In this document: positions 46,439 through 58,850 of the stretch, piece after piece
Layout of the letters: the number at the start of each line of letters is the position of its first letter
How positions within the stretch are numbered: position 1 is the first letter of the stretch
Assembly: GCF_007752935.1 (NCBI RefSeq)
Contig: NZ_CP036319.1
Location: forward strand, 2,418,001-2,482,000
DNA: 64,000 nucleotides
Source of the DNA: Crateriforma conspicua
GTDB lineage: Bacteria > Planctomycetota > Planctomycetia > Pirellulales > Pirellulaceae
Direction of reading: 5' to 3'
Translations under genes and position numbers: made by a program
Notes under the pieces: model-generated
Database searches by the model: none
What the model was told of the DNA's origin: nothing
What the model saw: only the letters and a program-made list of their open reading frames with translations

Positions 46439-49400
46439 ATGGCTCGTCCTTCTGAAACATCATCGTCCGCCGCCGCCAACGGCCGACCGGCATCGTCATC
46501 CAAGAACCGTTCGCGGTTTTGGCGAAGTCTGTCCGATTGGCAGCAAAGCGAAGACTTTGACCAGTACCTGCATCGCGAATTTCCGGTCGCCGCATCGGAG
46601 TTTCCCGAAGGCGTGTCGCGCCGTCGGTGGATGCAAATCATGGGCGCTTCGCTGGCGATGGCCGGCGTGGCCGGATGCCGATATCCGGAAGAGTTGATCG
46701 CGCCGTTCGTGCTGCGTCCCGAGGGCCGTGTCCCCGGGGAACGATACCTGCGAGCGACCAACGTCGAATTGGCCGGCCGCGTTTACCACTTGCTGATCAG
46801 TTGTGTCGACGGTCGGCCGTTGAAGGTCGAACCGAATACCGATCACCCCGCCGGTGGCGGCACCGATGTCTATTCGCAAGCGTCGATCCTGTCGCTGTTC
46901 GATCCCGACCGTGCCCGTGTCGACGATGGTCCTTTGGCCAAAGCGTCTGAGAACGGACGACGCGTGGCCGCCGACTGGGATGAATTCACACGTTACGGCC
47001 AAGCCCTGATTCGCACGGCGGAATCCAGCAAAGGCCGCTCGTTTGCTTTGTTGATGCAACCCACGCGATCGCCGTCGACCGTGCGGATGATCAAGCAGTT
47101 GCAGTCGAAGTTGCCCGAGATGACGATCGCTCGTTACGACTCGGTCACCAACGAAGTCATGCGGAAAGCGACGACCCAGGCGTTCGGCAAACCCGCACAG
47201 CAAGTTCTGAATCTGGCCGACGCCAAGAACATCGTCACGTTGGAAGCCGACGTGCTGGGCCGTGACGCCGGGTTCGTCAACAATGCCGCCGGCTTTGCCC
47301 AGTCGCGTGACCCGAATTCCGAATCGATGAGCCGGTTGTACGTCGTCGAAGGCGGGTACACCCAAACCGGCGCAACGGCCGACGCGCGGTTGTCGCTGCG
47401 TCCCAGCCAAATGGCGGCCTTCTTGGCCGAACTGGAACGTCGTGTTGATGCGGCGTCGGGTGAATCGGCCGATGAGGAAATGAAGCCTGACACGCCCTAC
47501 GATCAACTGGATCACGCCGGCCGACTGGAACGCTTCATTGCCAGTGTGGCGAGCGACATCGCCGCTTCGCCCGCGGACAGCGTGGTCGTCGTCGGCGAAC
47601 ACTTGGGGCCCGAGGCGATTGCCGCCGGCATTCGGCTGAACCAAAAGCTCGGTTCGCTGGGCAAGTTGCAAACGTTCACCTCCCCCGCCGACGCTGAAAT
47701 CGAAGGCTCCGTTTCGATTGCCGAATTGGCCGACAAAATCGGTGCCGGCGAAATCGATTCGCTGGTCATCGTTGACGGCAACCCGGTGTTCACCGCACCG
47801 GCCGACGTGGACCTGGCGGCCGCCATCGCCGCGGTCGACAACTCGGTTTATTTGGGCGAATACGACGACGAAACCGGTGCCGTTTGCAAATGGTCGGTTC
47901 CGGTCAGCCATCCGCTGGAAAGCTGGAACGATACCGTCGACGATCACGGTTATTACGGCGTCACCCAGCCACAGATCTTGCCGTTGCTTTCGGGCAAAAC
48001 GGTACCCGAAACGCTGGCCTTGATGATGGGCTTGCCCGCAACGTCAGGCGAACAGATCGTCCGGGCCACGGCCGAACAAGTCTCCGGTGCGTCGGTCAGT
48101 AACCGCCAATGGCGAAAGCTGCTGCACGACGGTTATGCCAAGGACTTGAAGCAAGGCGACGAGGAATTCACGCCCAGCGGTGACGCCCCCACGGCGGACG
48201 CCGACTCGCTGGTCGTCGTTGAACAAGCCGACAAGGATGACATCGAAGTCATCTTCCATGCCGCCGATGGCATTTTTGACGGTCGGTTTGCCAACAACGG
48301 TTGGCTGCAAGAATTGCCACAGTCGATCACCAAGGTGACCTGGGACAACGCGGCGGTGATGAGCCCGTCGACCGCGTCAGTGATCGATATTCATCACGGT
48401 CAAATGGTGACCATCCGTAACAGCGACGGCGTGAAAGTGACGTTGCCGGTTTACGAGTTGCCCGGATGTGCTCCCGGCGTGATCAGCGTGCCGATCGGCT
48501 ACGGCCGCGAGCGTGCCGGAGTGGTCGGCGGACTTGCCAGCGAAGAAATCGAAGCGGTCGGTGTGGATGTCCAGCCGATTCGGTTCAGCGACGCGATGTT
48601 GCTGGCCACGTCGATGGAAGCACGCCGTGTCGAAACCGCCTACGACTTGGCAACGACCCAGGATCACTGGGCGATCGACGAACTGGGACGCGAAGAAACC
48701 GAAGCCCGCAGTTTCAGCTTGGTCCGCGAAGGCACCACGGCACTGTTGAAGAAGCTGCCCGAGTTCGTGGAGGCCAAGTCGCCGCACGTGCCCGCGGTCG
48801 GACCCGACGGTTCGCTGTGGGAAGAACCGATCAACACGATCGAAAAGGAAGAGCCGAGCTTGCCACAGTGGGGCATGTCGATCGACCTGACCAAGTGCAT
48901 CGGCTGTAACGCCTGTGTGGTGGCCTGTCAGAGCGAAAACAACGTGCCGATTGTCGGGCGTGAACAGGTCAAGAACAGCCGCGAAATGCACTGGCTGCGG
49001 ATCGACCGGTATTTCCAAGGCGATTCCGAGTTCGCCGATGTGGTTCAAGAACCCGTCGCCTGCATGCACTGTGAAACGGCACCCTGTGAACAGGTTTGCC
49101 CGGTCGCCGCGACGGTGCACACCGACGAAGGCCTGAACGCGATGGCATACAACCGCTGCATCGGAACGCGGTACTGTGCCAACAACTGTCCGTTCAAAGT
49201 TCGGCGGTTCAACTACTTCAATTACAACAGCGACGTCGGCGTCGGCTACGGCATCGATGCTTACGAAAGCAACATCGAAAACGCCAGTCGCAAGCTTCAA
49301 GCTCTGGTCTTGAACCCCGACGTCACGGTTCGTGGCCGTGGGGTGATGGAAAAGTGCACGTACTGTGTCCAGCGGATCGAAGCCGCCAAGATCAACGCCC

Positions 49401-49819
49401 GCAAAGACGGCGGACGACCGATCGAAGACGGCGAAGTCGTCACCGCTTGTCAGTCGGCTTGTCCCACCAGTGCGATCGAGTTCGGTAACGTCGGTGATTC
49501 GGAATCCAAGGTCAGCAAGGCACGTGAAGACATTCGCAGCTATGGCATGCTGCCGCAGTTGAACGTCAAGCCGCGGACGACCTACATGGCCCGCATCCGC
49601 AACACGCCGGCGTCGTTGATGACGACGGCACAGTTGCACGATTTGGAACACCTGGAAGCGCCGCATCACGGTGACCACCACCATGGTGATGGCGACCACG
49701 ACGGTCATGGTGACCAGGGGCACGGCGATCAGGCGCACGGCGATCACGACCATGCCGAATCGGGGCACGATCACGACGCACATGACGCCGGATCGGCCAA
49801 GCCCGCCGAGACGACTTAA
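46439..49819 (+). CDS. actB: Alternative complex III subunit B, iron-sulfur/molybdopterin-type fold
   Basis: A 1126-residue Tat-exported subunit. The twin-arginine motif SRRRWMQIMGAS at about 60-71 ends in a lipobox-like VAGC (Cys80). Residues about 90-760 have the molybdopterin-oxidoreductase fold, but in ACIII this part carries no cofactor. About 810-1010 is a ferredoxin-type domain with cysteine clusters CIGCNACVVAC, CMHCETAPCEQVCPV, CIGTRYCANNCP and CTYC...CQSACP, typical of three 4Fe-4S and one 3Fe-4S centres. The last 60 residues are His/Asp/Gly-rich. Fusion of both halves in one chain is normal for ActB. The protein links ActA and ActC/ActF in the membrane complex. Confidence 0.95.
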   Translation: MARPSETSSSAAANGRPASSSKNRSRFWRSLSDWQQSEDFDQYLHREFPVAASEFPEGVSRRRWMQIMGASLAMAGVAGCRYPEELIAPFVLRPEGRVPGERYLRATNVELAGRVYHLLISCVDGRPLKVEPNTDHPAGGGTDVYSQASILSLFDPDRARVDDGPLAKASENGRRVAADWDEFTRYGQALIRTAESSKGRSFALLMQPTRSPSTVRMIKQLQSKLPEMTIARYDSVTNEVMRKATTQAFGKPAQQVLNLADAKNIVTLEADVLGRDAGFVNNAAGFAQSRDPNSESMSRLYVVEGGYTQTGATADARLSLRPSQMAAFLAELERRVDAASGESADEEMKPDTPYDQLDHAGRLERFIASVASDIAASPADSVVVVGEHLGPEAIAAGIRLNQKLGSLGKLQTFTSPADAEIEGSVSIAELADKIGAGEIDSLVIVDGNPVFTAPADVDLAAAIAAVDNSVYLGEYDDETGAVCKWSVPVSHPLESWNDTVDDHGYYGVTQPQILPLLSGKTVPETLALMMGLPATSGEQIVRATAEQVSGASVSNRQWRKLLHDGYAKDLKQGDEEFTPSGDAPTADADSLVVVEQADKDDIEVIFHAADGIFDGRFANNGWLQELPQSITKVTWDNAAVMSPSTASVIDIHHGQMVTIRNSDGVKVTLPVYELPGCAPGVISVPIGYGRERAGVVGGLASEEIEAVGVDVQPIRFSDAMLLATSMEARRVETAYDLATTQDHWAIDELGREETEARSFSLVREGTTALLKKLPEFVEAKSPHVPAVGPDGSLWEEPINTIEKEEPSLPQWGMSIDLTKCIGCNACVVACQSENNVPIVGREQVKNSREMHWLRIDRYFQGDSEFADVVQEPVACMHCETAPCEQVCPVAATVHTDEGLNAMAYNRCIGTRYCANNCPFKVRRFNYFNYNSDVGVGYGIDAYESNIENASRKLQALVLNPDVTVRGRGVMEKCTYCVQRIEAAKINARKDGGRPIEDGEVVTACQSACPTSAIEFGNVGDSESKVSKAREDIRSYGMLPQLNVKPRTTYMARIRNTPASLMTTAQLHDLEHLEAPHHGDHHHGDGDHDGHGDQGHGDQAHGDHDHAESGHDHDAHDAGSAKPAETT

Positions 49820-49910
49820 ACAATCGACGGTTTTTACGGACTGACTTTCAAGGCTGGCCCAGCCGATTTTATCTGGCAACCTTTCACCGCTAACTGCATA
49901 ACCGCTGATC

Positions 49911-51323
<1,413 letters not shown>

Positions 51324-51330
51324 CGCAACG

Positions 51331-52824
51331 ATGACTGAGCAAACCAAAGACAAGAAAGTTCACGGCGTCGTCGCCGAATACACGGACGTTGATTCGTTGA
51401 TGGCCGCGTGCCGCCGGATCCGCGATGCGGGTTACAAGCGGACCGATGCCTTCACGCCCTTTCCGGTACACGGAATCGACGACGCGTTGGGCATCAAGCC
51501 GACCGTGTTGCCGTGGATCGCGCTCGGTGCCGGTGCCACCGGAACGATGATCGCTCTGGCGATGCAGATCTGGATGAACGGCATCGATTACCAGTACATC
51601 ATTTCGGGCAAGCCGTTCATCAGTCTGCCGGCCTTCATTCCGGTGGCCTTTGAGTTGACGATTCTGTTGGCTTCCTTCGGGACGTTCTTCGGAATGTGGG
51701 CACTCAATGGGTTGCCTCGTTTCAGCAATCCGATCTTCACCAACCCGCGTTTCGATCGGGCGACCGACGACACGTTCTTTCTGTACATCGACGCTAAAGA
51801 TCCACAGTTCGATCAGGCCGGTGTCGAGCGTTTGCTCGGTGACGCCGGGGGCGAACAGATCACCGCGGTGGTCGATGATGATACGCCGACGAAGATTCCG
51901 CGTTTCTTGTTGACCGCGATCGTTTCGGTCATCGCCCTGTCGATGATTCCGGCGTTGATCGTGGCGAAGATGCGGGTGACCACCAGCGACAAGCCCCGTT
52001 TCCACATCTTCATGGACATGGACCTGTCGCCCGCCAAAGACGCCCAACAGACGTCGACGCTGTTCGCCGATTTGCGTGCGATGCGTCCTGACGTTCCCGG
52101 CACCGTCGCGCGTGGTGCGTTCGACGGCAATTTGGATTACCTGACCGGCATCGACATGGAAGAACTGTCGATGACCGATGCCCCACGTGCACAGCGGCTG
52201 GTGGCCGCCTATGCCCAGGGCGATGACGCTTCGGCCCAGGCCGGTGGTGACGATGCTTCGGCTGATTCTGGCGACGCTGCTGCCCAGACGGACAAGACGC
52301 CTTGGTTGAAATCCAACCCGCTGGACGTCGACATGGACGTGGTGCAGCGTGGCCAAACCCAGTTCGGCATCTACTGTGCCACCTGTCACGGGTTGGACGG
52401 TCGCGGCAACGGATTGGTCAACCAGCGTGCCCAACGCATCTTGGCAACGGCCTGGGTGCCGCCGTCGAACATGCACGATCCGACGCTGTACCAGGACCAG
52501 TATCCCGACGGAAAACTGTTCAGCACGATCACCAATGGCGTCCGCAAAATGGCCGGATACGCATCACAGATCGAACCAGAAGACCGCTGGGCGATCGTGG
52601 CTTATGTCCGGGCGTTGCAGAAGAGTCAAAACGCTTCGCTGGACGAAGTCCCGGCGGCGGACCGCGGCACGATCGAAAAAGAAGTGGCCGACGTGAAGCA
52701 ACAGTTGAAGGAAGCCGCGGAGGCCGAGCGTCAACGTCAAGAAGAAGCGGCCGCCAAAGCGGCTGCTGAGGAAGCCGAACAGGCGACCGAAGAAGCCGAC
52801 GCTGATTCCGCCGACGACCAGTGA
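51331..52824 (+). CDS. Fused alternative complex III subunits D and E (DUF3341 plus cytochrome c)
   Basis: A 497-residue fusion. Residues 1-185 are ActD (DUF3341): a cytoplasmic ferredoxin-like start, KVHGVVAEYTDVDSLMAACRRIRDAGY, and two transmembrane helices at about 58-82 and 102-126. After a soluble piece, a third helix (190-213) starts the ActE half, which exports a monohaem cytochrome c with CATCHGLDG (Cys349, Cys352, His353) and NGVRKMAGYASQI near the Met ligand. The final 60 residues are a Glu/Ala/Arg coiled-coil-like tail. Separate actD and actE genes are the textbook arrangement. ActE normally docks on ActA. Confidence 0.9.
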   Translation: MTEQTKDKKVHGVVAEYTDVDSLMAACRRIRDAGYKRTDAFTPFPVHGIDDALGIKPTVLPWIALGAGATGTMIALAMQIWMNGIDYQYIISGKPFISLPAFIPVAFELTILLASFGTFFGMWALNGLPRFSNPIFTNPRFDRATDDTFFLYIDAKDPQFDQAGVERLLGDAGGEQITAVVDDDTPTKIPRFLLTAIVSVIALSMIPALIVAKMRVTTSDKPRFHIFMDMDLSPAKDAQQTSTLFADLRAMRPDVPGTVARGAFDGNLDYLTGIDMEELSMTDAPRAQRLVAAYAQGDDASAQAGGDDASADSGDAAAQTDKTPWLKSNPLDVDMDVVQRGQTQFGIYCATCHGLDGRGNGLVNQRAQRILATAWVPPSNMHDPTLYQDQYPDGKLFSTITNGVRKMAGYASQIEPEDRWAIVAYVRALQKSQNASLDEVPAADRGTIEKEVADVKQQLKEAAEAERQRQEEAAAKAAAEEAEQATEEADADSADDQ

Positions 52825-52930
52825 TTGATGGTGTCGGTTGGCTCGCCAATTGGCGGACAGCCCGAACACCCCGACCTGACCTGAAATAACTTACATCCCC
52901 GTTCGTTCAAACAAGCATCCTGCGGTTCCG

Positions 52931-54190
52931 ATGTCCGATCACGCGATCCAATCCAAACCCGCCGACGACCCGGCTTTTCAATTGCCGTCGTTGTTACAGG
53001 GCCTGACTTTTCCGCTGATCATCGCCGGTGTGTTGGCGTTGATCGCCGGTGCGGCTTTGGGCCACTTTGGCGTCAATCCGACGTTCGGCATGTCGGTCTA
53101 CCTGACGTCGGTGATGTACGTTTTGACGATCGCCGTGGGCGCGTTGTTCTTTGTGCTGATCCAGCACTTGTGCAAGGCGGGTTGGAGCGTGGTCGTTCGG
53201 CGTGTCGCTGAATTGATGATGGTGATGATCATCCCGTTGGCGGTGTTGTTCATTCCCATTCTGGTTTCGTTCACCGGCGAAGGCGTGTTGTACAAATGGG
53301 ACGACCCGGGCTATGCCGCCGCGACCGGGATCGACACCACGGTGTGGGGGGAAAAATCACGATGGCTGACGCCCGGTTGGTTCATCGTCCGCACGCTGAT
53401 TTATTTCGCGATCTGGGGTGGATTGGCCGTCTGGTATTTCCGCTGCAGCCGCACGCAAGATGAAACCGGCGAACGCACGCTGACCGAATCGATGCAGGGT
53501 GCCGCCGGGCCGGCGATCATCGCGTTCGCCTTTGTGACCTCGTTCGCCGCTTTTGATTGGTTGATGAGCCTGGCACCGATGTGGTTCTCCACGATGTTCG
53601 GTGTTTACATTTTCACCGGCGGGATTTTGTCAGCACACTGTGCGATTGCGTTGTTCACCTTCCTGTTGCAGCGTCAGGGTGCCCTGCGTGACGAGGTCAC
53701 CAAGGAACACTATCACGACCTGGGCAAACTGATCTTCGGATTCATATGCTTCTGGGGATACATCTCGTTCAGCCAGTACATGCTGATCTGGTACGGGAAC
53801 ATTCCGGAAGAAACGCACTGGTTTTACGAGCGATCACAGGGACCATTCCTGTCAATCAGCGCGCTGTTGATCGTCGCCCACTGGGCGGTTCCGTTCCTGG
53901 CGATCATGAGCCGTCACGTTCGTCGTCGTCCGGCGTTGGTCGCCCTCATCGGGGCGTACATCTTGGTGATGCACTTCATCGACATTTATTGGGTGGTGAT
54001 TCCCGAAGCCGATCACGCCCACGAAGGCCTGGGCGTCGGCGGTGCGGTGGGCGTGCTGGCCAGTCTGGTATGCGTGCTGGGCATGGTCATGTTGATGGTC
54101 GGCCTGATGTTGAAGGTCGCCGGCAACACCCGTTTGATTGCGGTCCGCGATCCGCGGCTGCAAGAATCCTTGGCTTTCCACAACATCTGA
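52931..54190 (+). CDS. actF: Alternative complex III subunit F, membrane subunit
   Basis: A 419-residue integral membrane protein with about ten helices, homologous in layout to ActC and the NrfD family but belonging to the ActF branch. Recognisable stretches are WDDPGYAAATGIDTTVWGEKSRWLTPGWFIVRTLIYFAIW, MSLAPMWFSTMFGVYIFTGGI, and ISFSQYMLIWYGNIPEETHWF. It completes the ACIII membrane core with ActC. It ends 111 nt before the small one-TM gene. Start ATG 52931 follows the actDE stop by 106 nt. Confidence 0.94.
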   Translation: MSDHAIQSKPADDPAFQLPSLLQGLTFPLIIAGVLALIAGAALGHFGVNPTFGMSVYLTSVMYVLTIAVGALFFVLIQHLCKAGWSVVVRRVAELMMVMIIPLAVLFIPILVSFTGEGVLYKWDDPGYAAATGIDTTVWGEKSRWLTPGWFIVRTLIYFAIWGGLAVWYFRCSRTQDETGERTLTESMQGAAGPAIIAFAFVTSFAAFDWLMSLAPMWFSTMFGVYIFTGGILSAHCAIALFTFLLQRQGALRDEVTKEHYHDLGKLIFGFICFWGYISFSQYMLIWYGNIPEETHWFYERSQGPFLSISALLIVAHWAVPFLAIMSRHVRRRPALVALIGAYILVMHFIDIYWVVIPEADHAHEGLGVGGAVGVLASLVCVLGMVMLMVGLMLKVAGNTRLIAVRDPRLQESLAFHNI

Positions 54191-54301
54191 TCGGTTGATT
54201 CCCCCCCGGAAGTGTTGCCCACAGGCGTGCATGGCTCCTGGAGGGACGAATGAAAACGACGCGATTCGCGATCAAGAAATTTTGCAAAGGCACTGAAACC
54301 G

Positions 54302-54619
54302 ATGGCACAATACGATGACCTCAACGGCGGACGAATTGCCCTGGTCGGGGTGATCTCCGTGGTCGTGACTGCGGTTACCGCACTGGCGGTCCAAGTCGCG
54401 TTTTATGCGATGGCTTCCTACAACGACACCAAGAAGCAGGCCGAAAGCGATTACCGCCGGCAAAACGAGTTCCTGATGAGCCAGGAAACGGAACTGGCCC
54501 AGTACGGCGTGGACCCCAGCAACGCCAACGTGACCATCCCGATCGAAAAGGCGATGGAACTGGTGGTGGCCGAAAGCCATTCGGAATCCCACGACGACGA
54601 TTCAAACAACGAAATCTGA
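54302..54619 (+). CDS. Small single-TM protein of the ACIII operon, function unknown
   Basis: A 105-residue protein with a short N-terminal cytoplasmic part, one membrane helix (about 12-36, IALVGVISVVVTAVTALAVQVAFYAMA) and a soluble region YNDTKKQAESDYRRQNEFL...AMELVVAESHSE ending in a Ser/His/Asp tail. I do not recognise a family. Its location between actF and the SCO gene, with 111 and 19 nt gaps, points to an accessory or assembly role in the ACIII/oxidase complex. It could correspond to a small extra ACIII subunit described as unassigned in other species. Confidence 0.7.
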   Translation: MAQYDDLNGGRIALVGVISVVVTAVTALAVQVAFYAMASYNDTKKQAESDYRRQNEFLMSQETELAQYGVDPSNANVTIPIEKAMELVVAESHSESHDDDSNNEI

Positions 54620-54638
54620 AAAACCTGCTGACACTGAC

Positions 54639-55640
54639 GTGACTGTAAATCTTCCCCAGCAACGAATCGGCAATCTCGGCGACACGCCGGGGCGACGCGC
54701 ACGACAGGTTTCGTGCGCCCGGCCGGGCTTCATCGCGGCCTATGCCGCGATGATCGTGTTGGCGGGGGCGGTCATGTTCGGTGGGCCCGTGTCCGCCCAA
54801 CCGCTGCAGAGCGGCGAAGGGGTCTCGCTGAACAACTCGATTCCTCGCGAGGTTCGTTCGGTCACCGTGACGCAAAAGCTGGGTGAAACCATCCCCGCTG
54901 ACGTCGTGATGACGGACTCGTCAGGAAAGTCCCTCTCGACCGGGGACCTGCTGGATGGTGAAATCCCGCTGTTGATCACGTTGAATTACAGCGACTGTCC
55001 GATGCTGTGCAACGTTCAGTTGAATGCTTTGGTGCAGTCGCTGGACGAACTGGAATTGAAGATCGGCGAAGACTTTCGTCTTCTCTCGCTCAGCATCGAT
55101 CCGACCGAACCGACCGAAAAGGTCGCACAAACAAAAGAACGCTATCTGCAGGAAGTTCCCCGCCAAGGCGGTGCGAACGAGGGATGGCGGTTCTGTACCG
55201 CCCAGCAGGAACAGATCACCAAATTGGCCGATGCCCTCGGGTTCAGTTACGTCTATGACGAGCAATCCGGTGAATACTACCACCCGGCCATGTTGGCCTA
55301 CGTCAGTCCCGACGGCGTCATCGTCCGTTACTCGCTGGACGTCGGATTCCCGGTGGACCAGTTGAAACTGTCGATCGTCGAAGCGGGCCAAGGCAAGGTC
55401 GGATCAGCCGTCGACCAGTTCGTACTGTGGTGTTACAGCTACGACCCGAACAAGAACAGTTATGTCCCGCAAGCTTGGAAACTGATGCGATTGGGCGGTT
55501 TTGTGACCGTCGGCGCATTGGTCACGGCTCTGCTGCCGTTTTGGGTGGGACGTCGTCGCCGCCCCGCCGGTGACCCGGCGAATGCATCCAGCGATCCCCC
55601 CGGTTCGCAACCCGATTCCGACTCCGCCGCGGCAAATTGA
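54639..55640 (+). CDS. SCO1/SenC-type copper chaperone
   Basis: A 333-residue thioredoxin-fold protein that loads copper into the CuA site of CoxB. The copper ligands are Cys120 and Cys124 (DCPMLC) and His215 (YYHPAM). The N-terminus has a hydrophobic helix (about 30-50) and the C-terminus a further membrane helix (about 289-308) followed by an Arg-rich and Pro/Ser-rich tail, so the copper domain faces the periplasm. The start is the GTG at 54639, 19 nt after the small TM gene. It sits directly before coxB, the enzyme subunit it serves. Length is larger than typical SCO proteins because of the C-terminal TM extension. Confidence 0.92.
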   Translation: MTVNLPQQRIGNLGDTPGRRARQVSCARPGFIAAYAAMIVLAGAVMFGGPVSAQPLQSGEGVSLNNSIPREVRSVTVTQKLGETIPADVVMTDSSGKSLSTGDLLDGEIPLLITLNYSDCPMLCNVQLNALVQSLDELELKIGEDFRLLSLSIDPTEPTEKVAQTKERYLQEVPRQGGANEGWRFCTAQQEQITKLADALGFSYVYDEQSGEYYHPAMLAYVSPDGVIVRYSLDVGFPVDQLKLSIVEAGQGKVGSAVDQFVLWCYSYDPNKNSYVPQAWKLMRLGGFVTVGALVTALLPFWVGRRRRPAGDPANASSDPPGSQPDSDSAAAN

Positions 55641-55754
55641 CGCACAAGCCCCGCCGGACCATTGAATTATTTGGCGTCAGACGTGATCGTCGCACGATAG
55701 CAACGCGGTTCAATTTGTCGCACCGCCACGCAACCAACCCCATTCCGAATTGAA

Positions 55755-56825
55755 ATGTTGGACCACAATCAACTGCCGCTGGCTGATGTCAACAAAAGCC
55801 TCTGGTTCCCCGAGCAAGCGTCTTCGTTTGCCGAAGGTGTGGACTGGGTCTATGACACGATCCTTTACATCAGCCTCGTTTTCTTCGTCGGCATCGTGAT
55901 CGCCTTGGTTTGGTTTGCGATCAAGTACCACAAGAAGAAGGGCGAACCGGCCGAAAGTCAGACTTCGCACCACACGCCTTTGGAATTGCTGTGGTCGATC
56001 GGCCCGTCATTCCTGTTGGTCTACATGTTCGTCGTCGGTGCGATCAGCTACCTGGACATGCGGACCCCGCCCGAAGGATCGTACGAGATCGGCGTCGAAG
56101 CCTACAAATGGGGCTGGACGATGGATTACGGCGGCGGGACCTACCACCCCGAACTGCACCTGTTGTTGGATGAACCCACCAAGCTGTCGATGCGCAGCAG
56201 CGACGTGATTCACAGCCTGTTCATCCCGGCCTTTCGTGCCAAGAAGGACATCGTGCCGGGGCGATACAACTACATGTGGTTCAAGCCCACCGTCGCCAGC
56301 GAAAAGGTGTCCGTCGACGAATTGGCATCGGCCAAGAAGGAAACCGGTACCGACGCTTGGGATTACGACAAGTACCAGTTCACGCCCGACGGTTATCGCT
56401 TCTTTGATCTTTACTGTGCCGAATACTGTGGCAAAAGTCACAGCGAAATGCAGACGGTCGTGGTCGTTCACGAAACCCAAGAAGAATTGGACGCTTGGAT
56501 CAAGGAAAAGGCATCGCGTCCTGACGACGTGGCTCCCGACGCTTGGGGAAAGACGCTGTACAACCAACGCGGTTGTGCCAGCTGTCACTCCATCGACGGC
56601 AGCAAGCGTGTCGGCCCGTCGTTCAAGGATTTGGCCGGTTCCACCCACGCGTTGGCCGACGGATCCAGTGTGACGGTTGACCCGAACTACATCCGTGAAT
56701 CGATCCTGGAACCAAAGGCCAAAGTGGTCGCGGGATACAACCCCGTGATGCCCAGCTACAAAGGCCAACTGAGTGACGACGATATCGATTCGATCATCGC
56801 TTATCTGAAAACCCTGGCCGAGTGA
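55755..56825 (+). CDS. coxB: Cytochrome c oxidase subunit II with C-terminal cytochrome c (caa3 type)
   Basis: A 356-residue subunit. Two N-terminal membrane helices (about 33-57 and 75-99) precede the CuA cupredoxin domain with His153 and the complete motif C-x-E-x-C-x3-H-x2-M (Cys221, Glu223, Cys225, His229, Met232). The C-terminus from about 262 is a cytochrome c domain with CASCH (Cys274, Cys277, His278) and a Met in VMPSYKGQLS. This makes it a caa3 oxidase that can take electrons directly from ACIII. It heads coxB-coxA-coxC-coxD. An ATG at 55755 fits the N-terminus, which has no lipobox. Confidence 0.97.
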   Translation: MLDHNQLPLADVNKSLWFPEQASSFAEGVDWVYDTILYISLVFFVGIVIALVWFAIKYHKKKGEPAESQTSHHTPLELLWSIGPSFLLVYMFVVGAISYLDMRTPPEGSYEIGVEAYKWGWTMDYGGGTYHPELHLLLDEPTKLSMRSSDVIHSLFIPAFRAKKDIVPGRYNYMWFKPTVASEKVSVDELASAKKETGTDAWDYDKYQFTPDGYRFFDLYCAEYCGKSHSEMQTVVVVHETQEELDAWIKEKASRPDDVAPDAWGKTLYNQRGCASCHSIDGSKRVGPSFKDLAGSTHALADGSSVTVDPNYIRESILEPKAKVVAGYNPVMPSYKGQLSDDDIDSIIAYLKTLAE

Positions 56826-56896
56826 CGAAAACCGTTACCCCGCCAGAAAACCATTCATCGTATTTGTTTAAACCGTTTATCGAGGTCCGCTGAAGT

Positions 56897-58657
<1,761 letters not shown>

Positions 58658-58850
58658 TCATTGATCGACGCGGTCCCGTCCGCGTCATACACATGGGCCG
58701 CAGTGATCCGTCCGTGGTTGCTGTGGTCCGCTTCGTGCCCGGGATGACCGGTCGTGCGAAAACACTTGCATTGGCTATAACTTTCGATCATCGCTGCGGA
58801 TCAAGACGACCGCATCCTACAAATGTCGACGACCATCGACGCGAAAAGGC

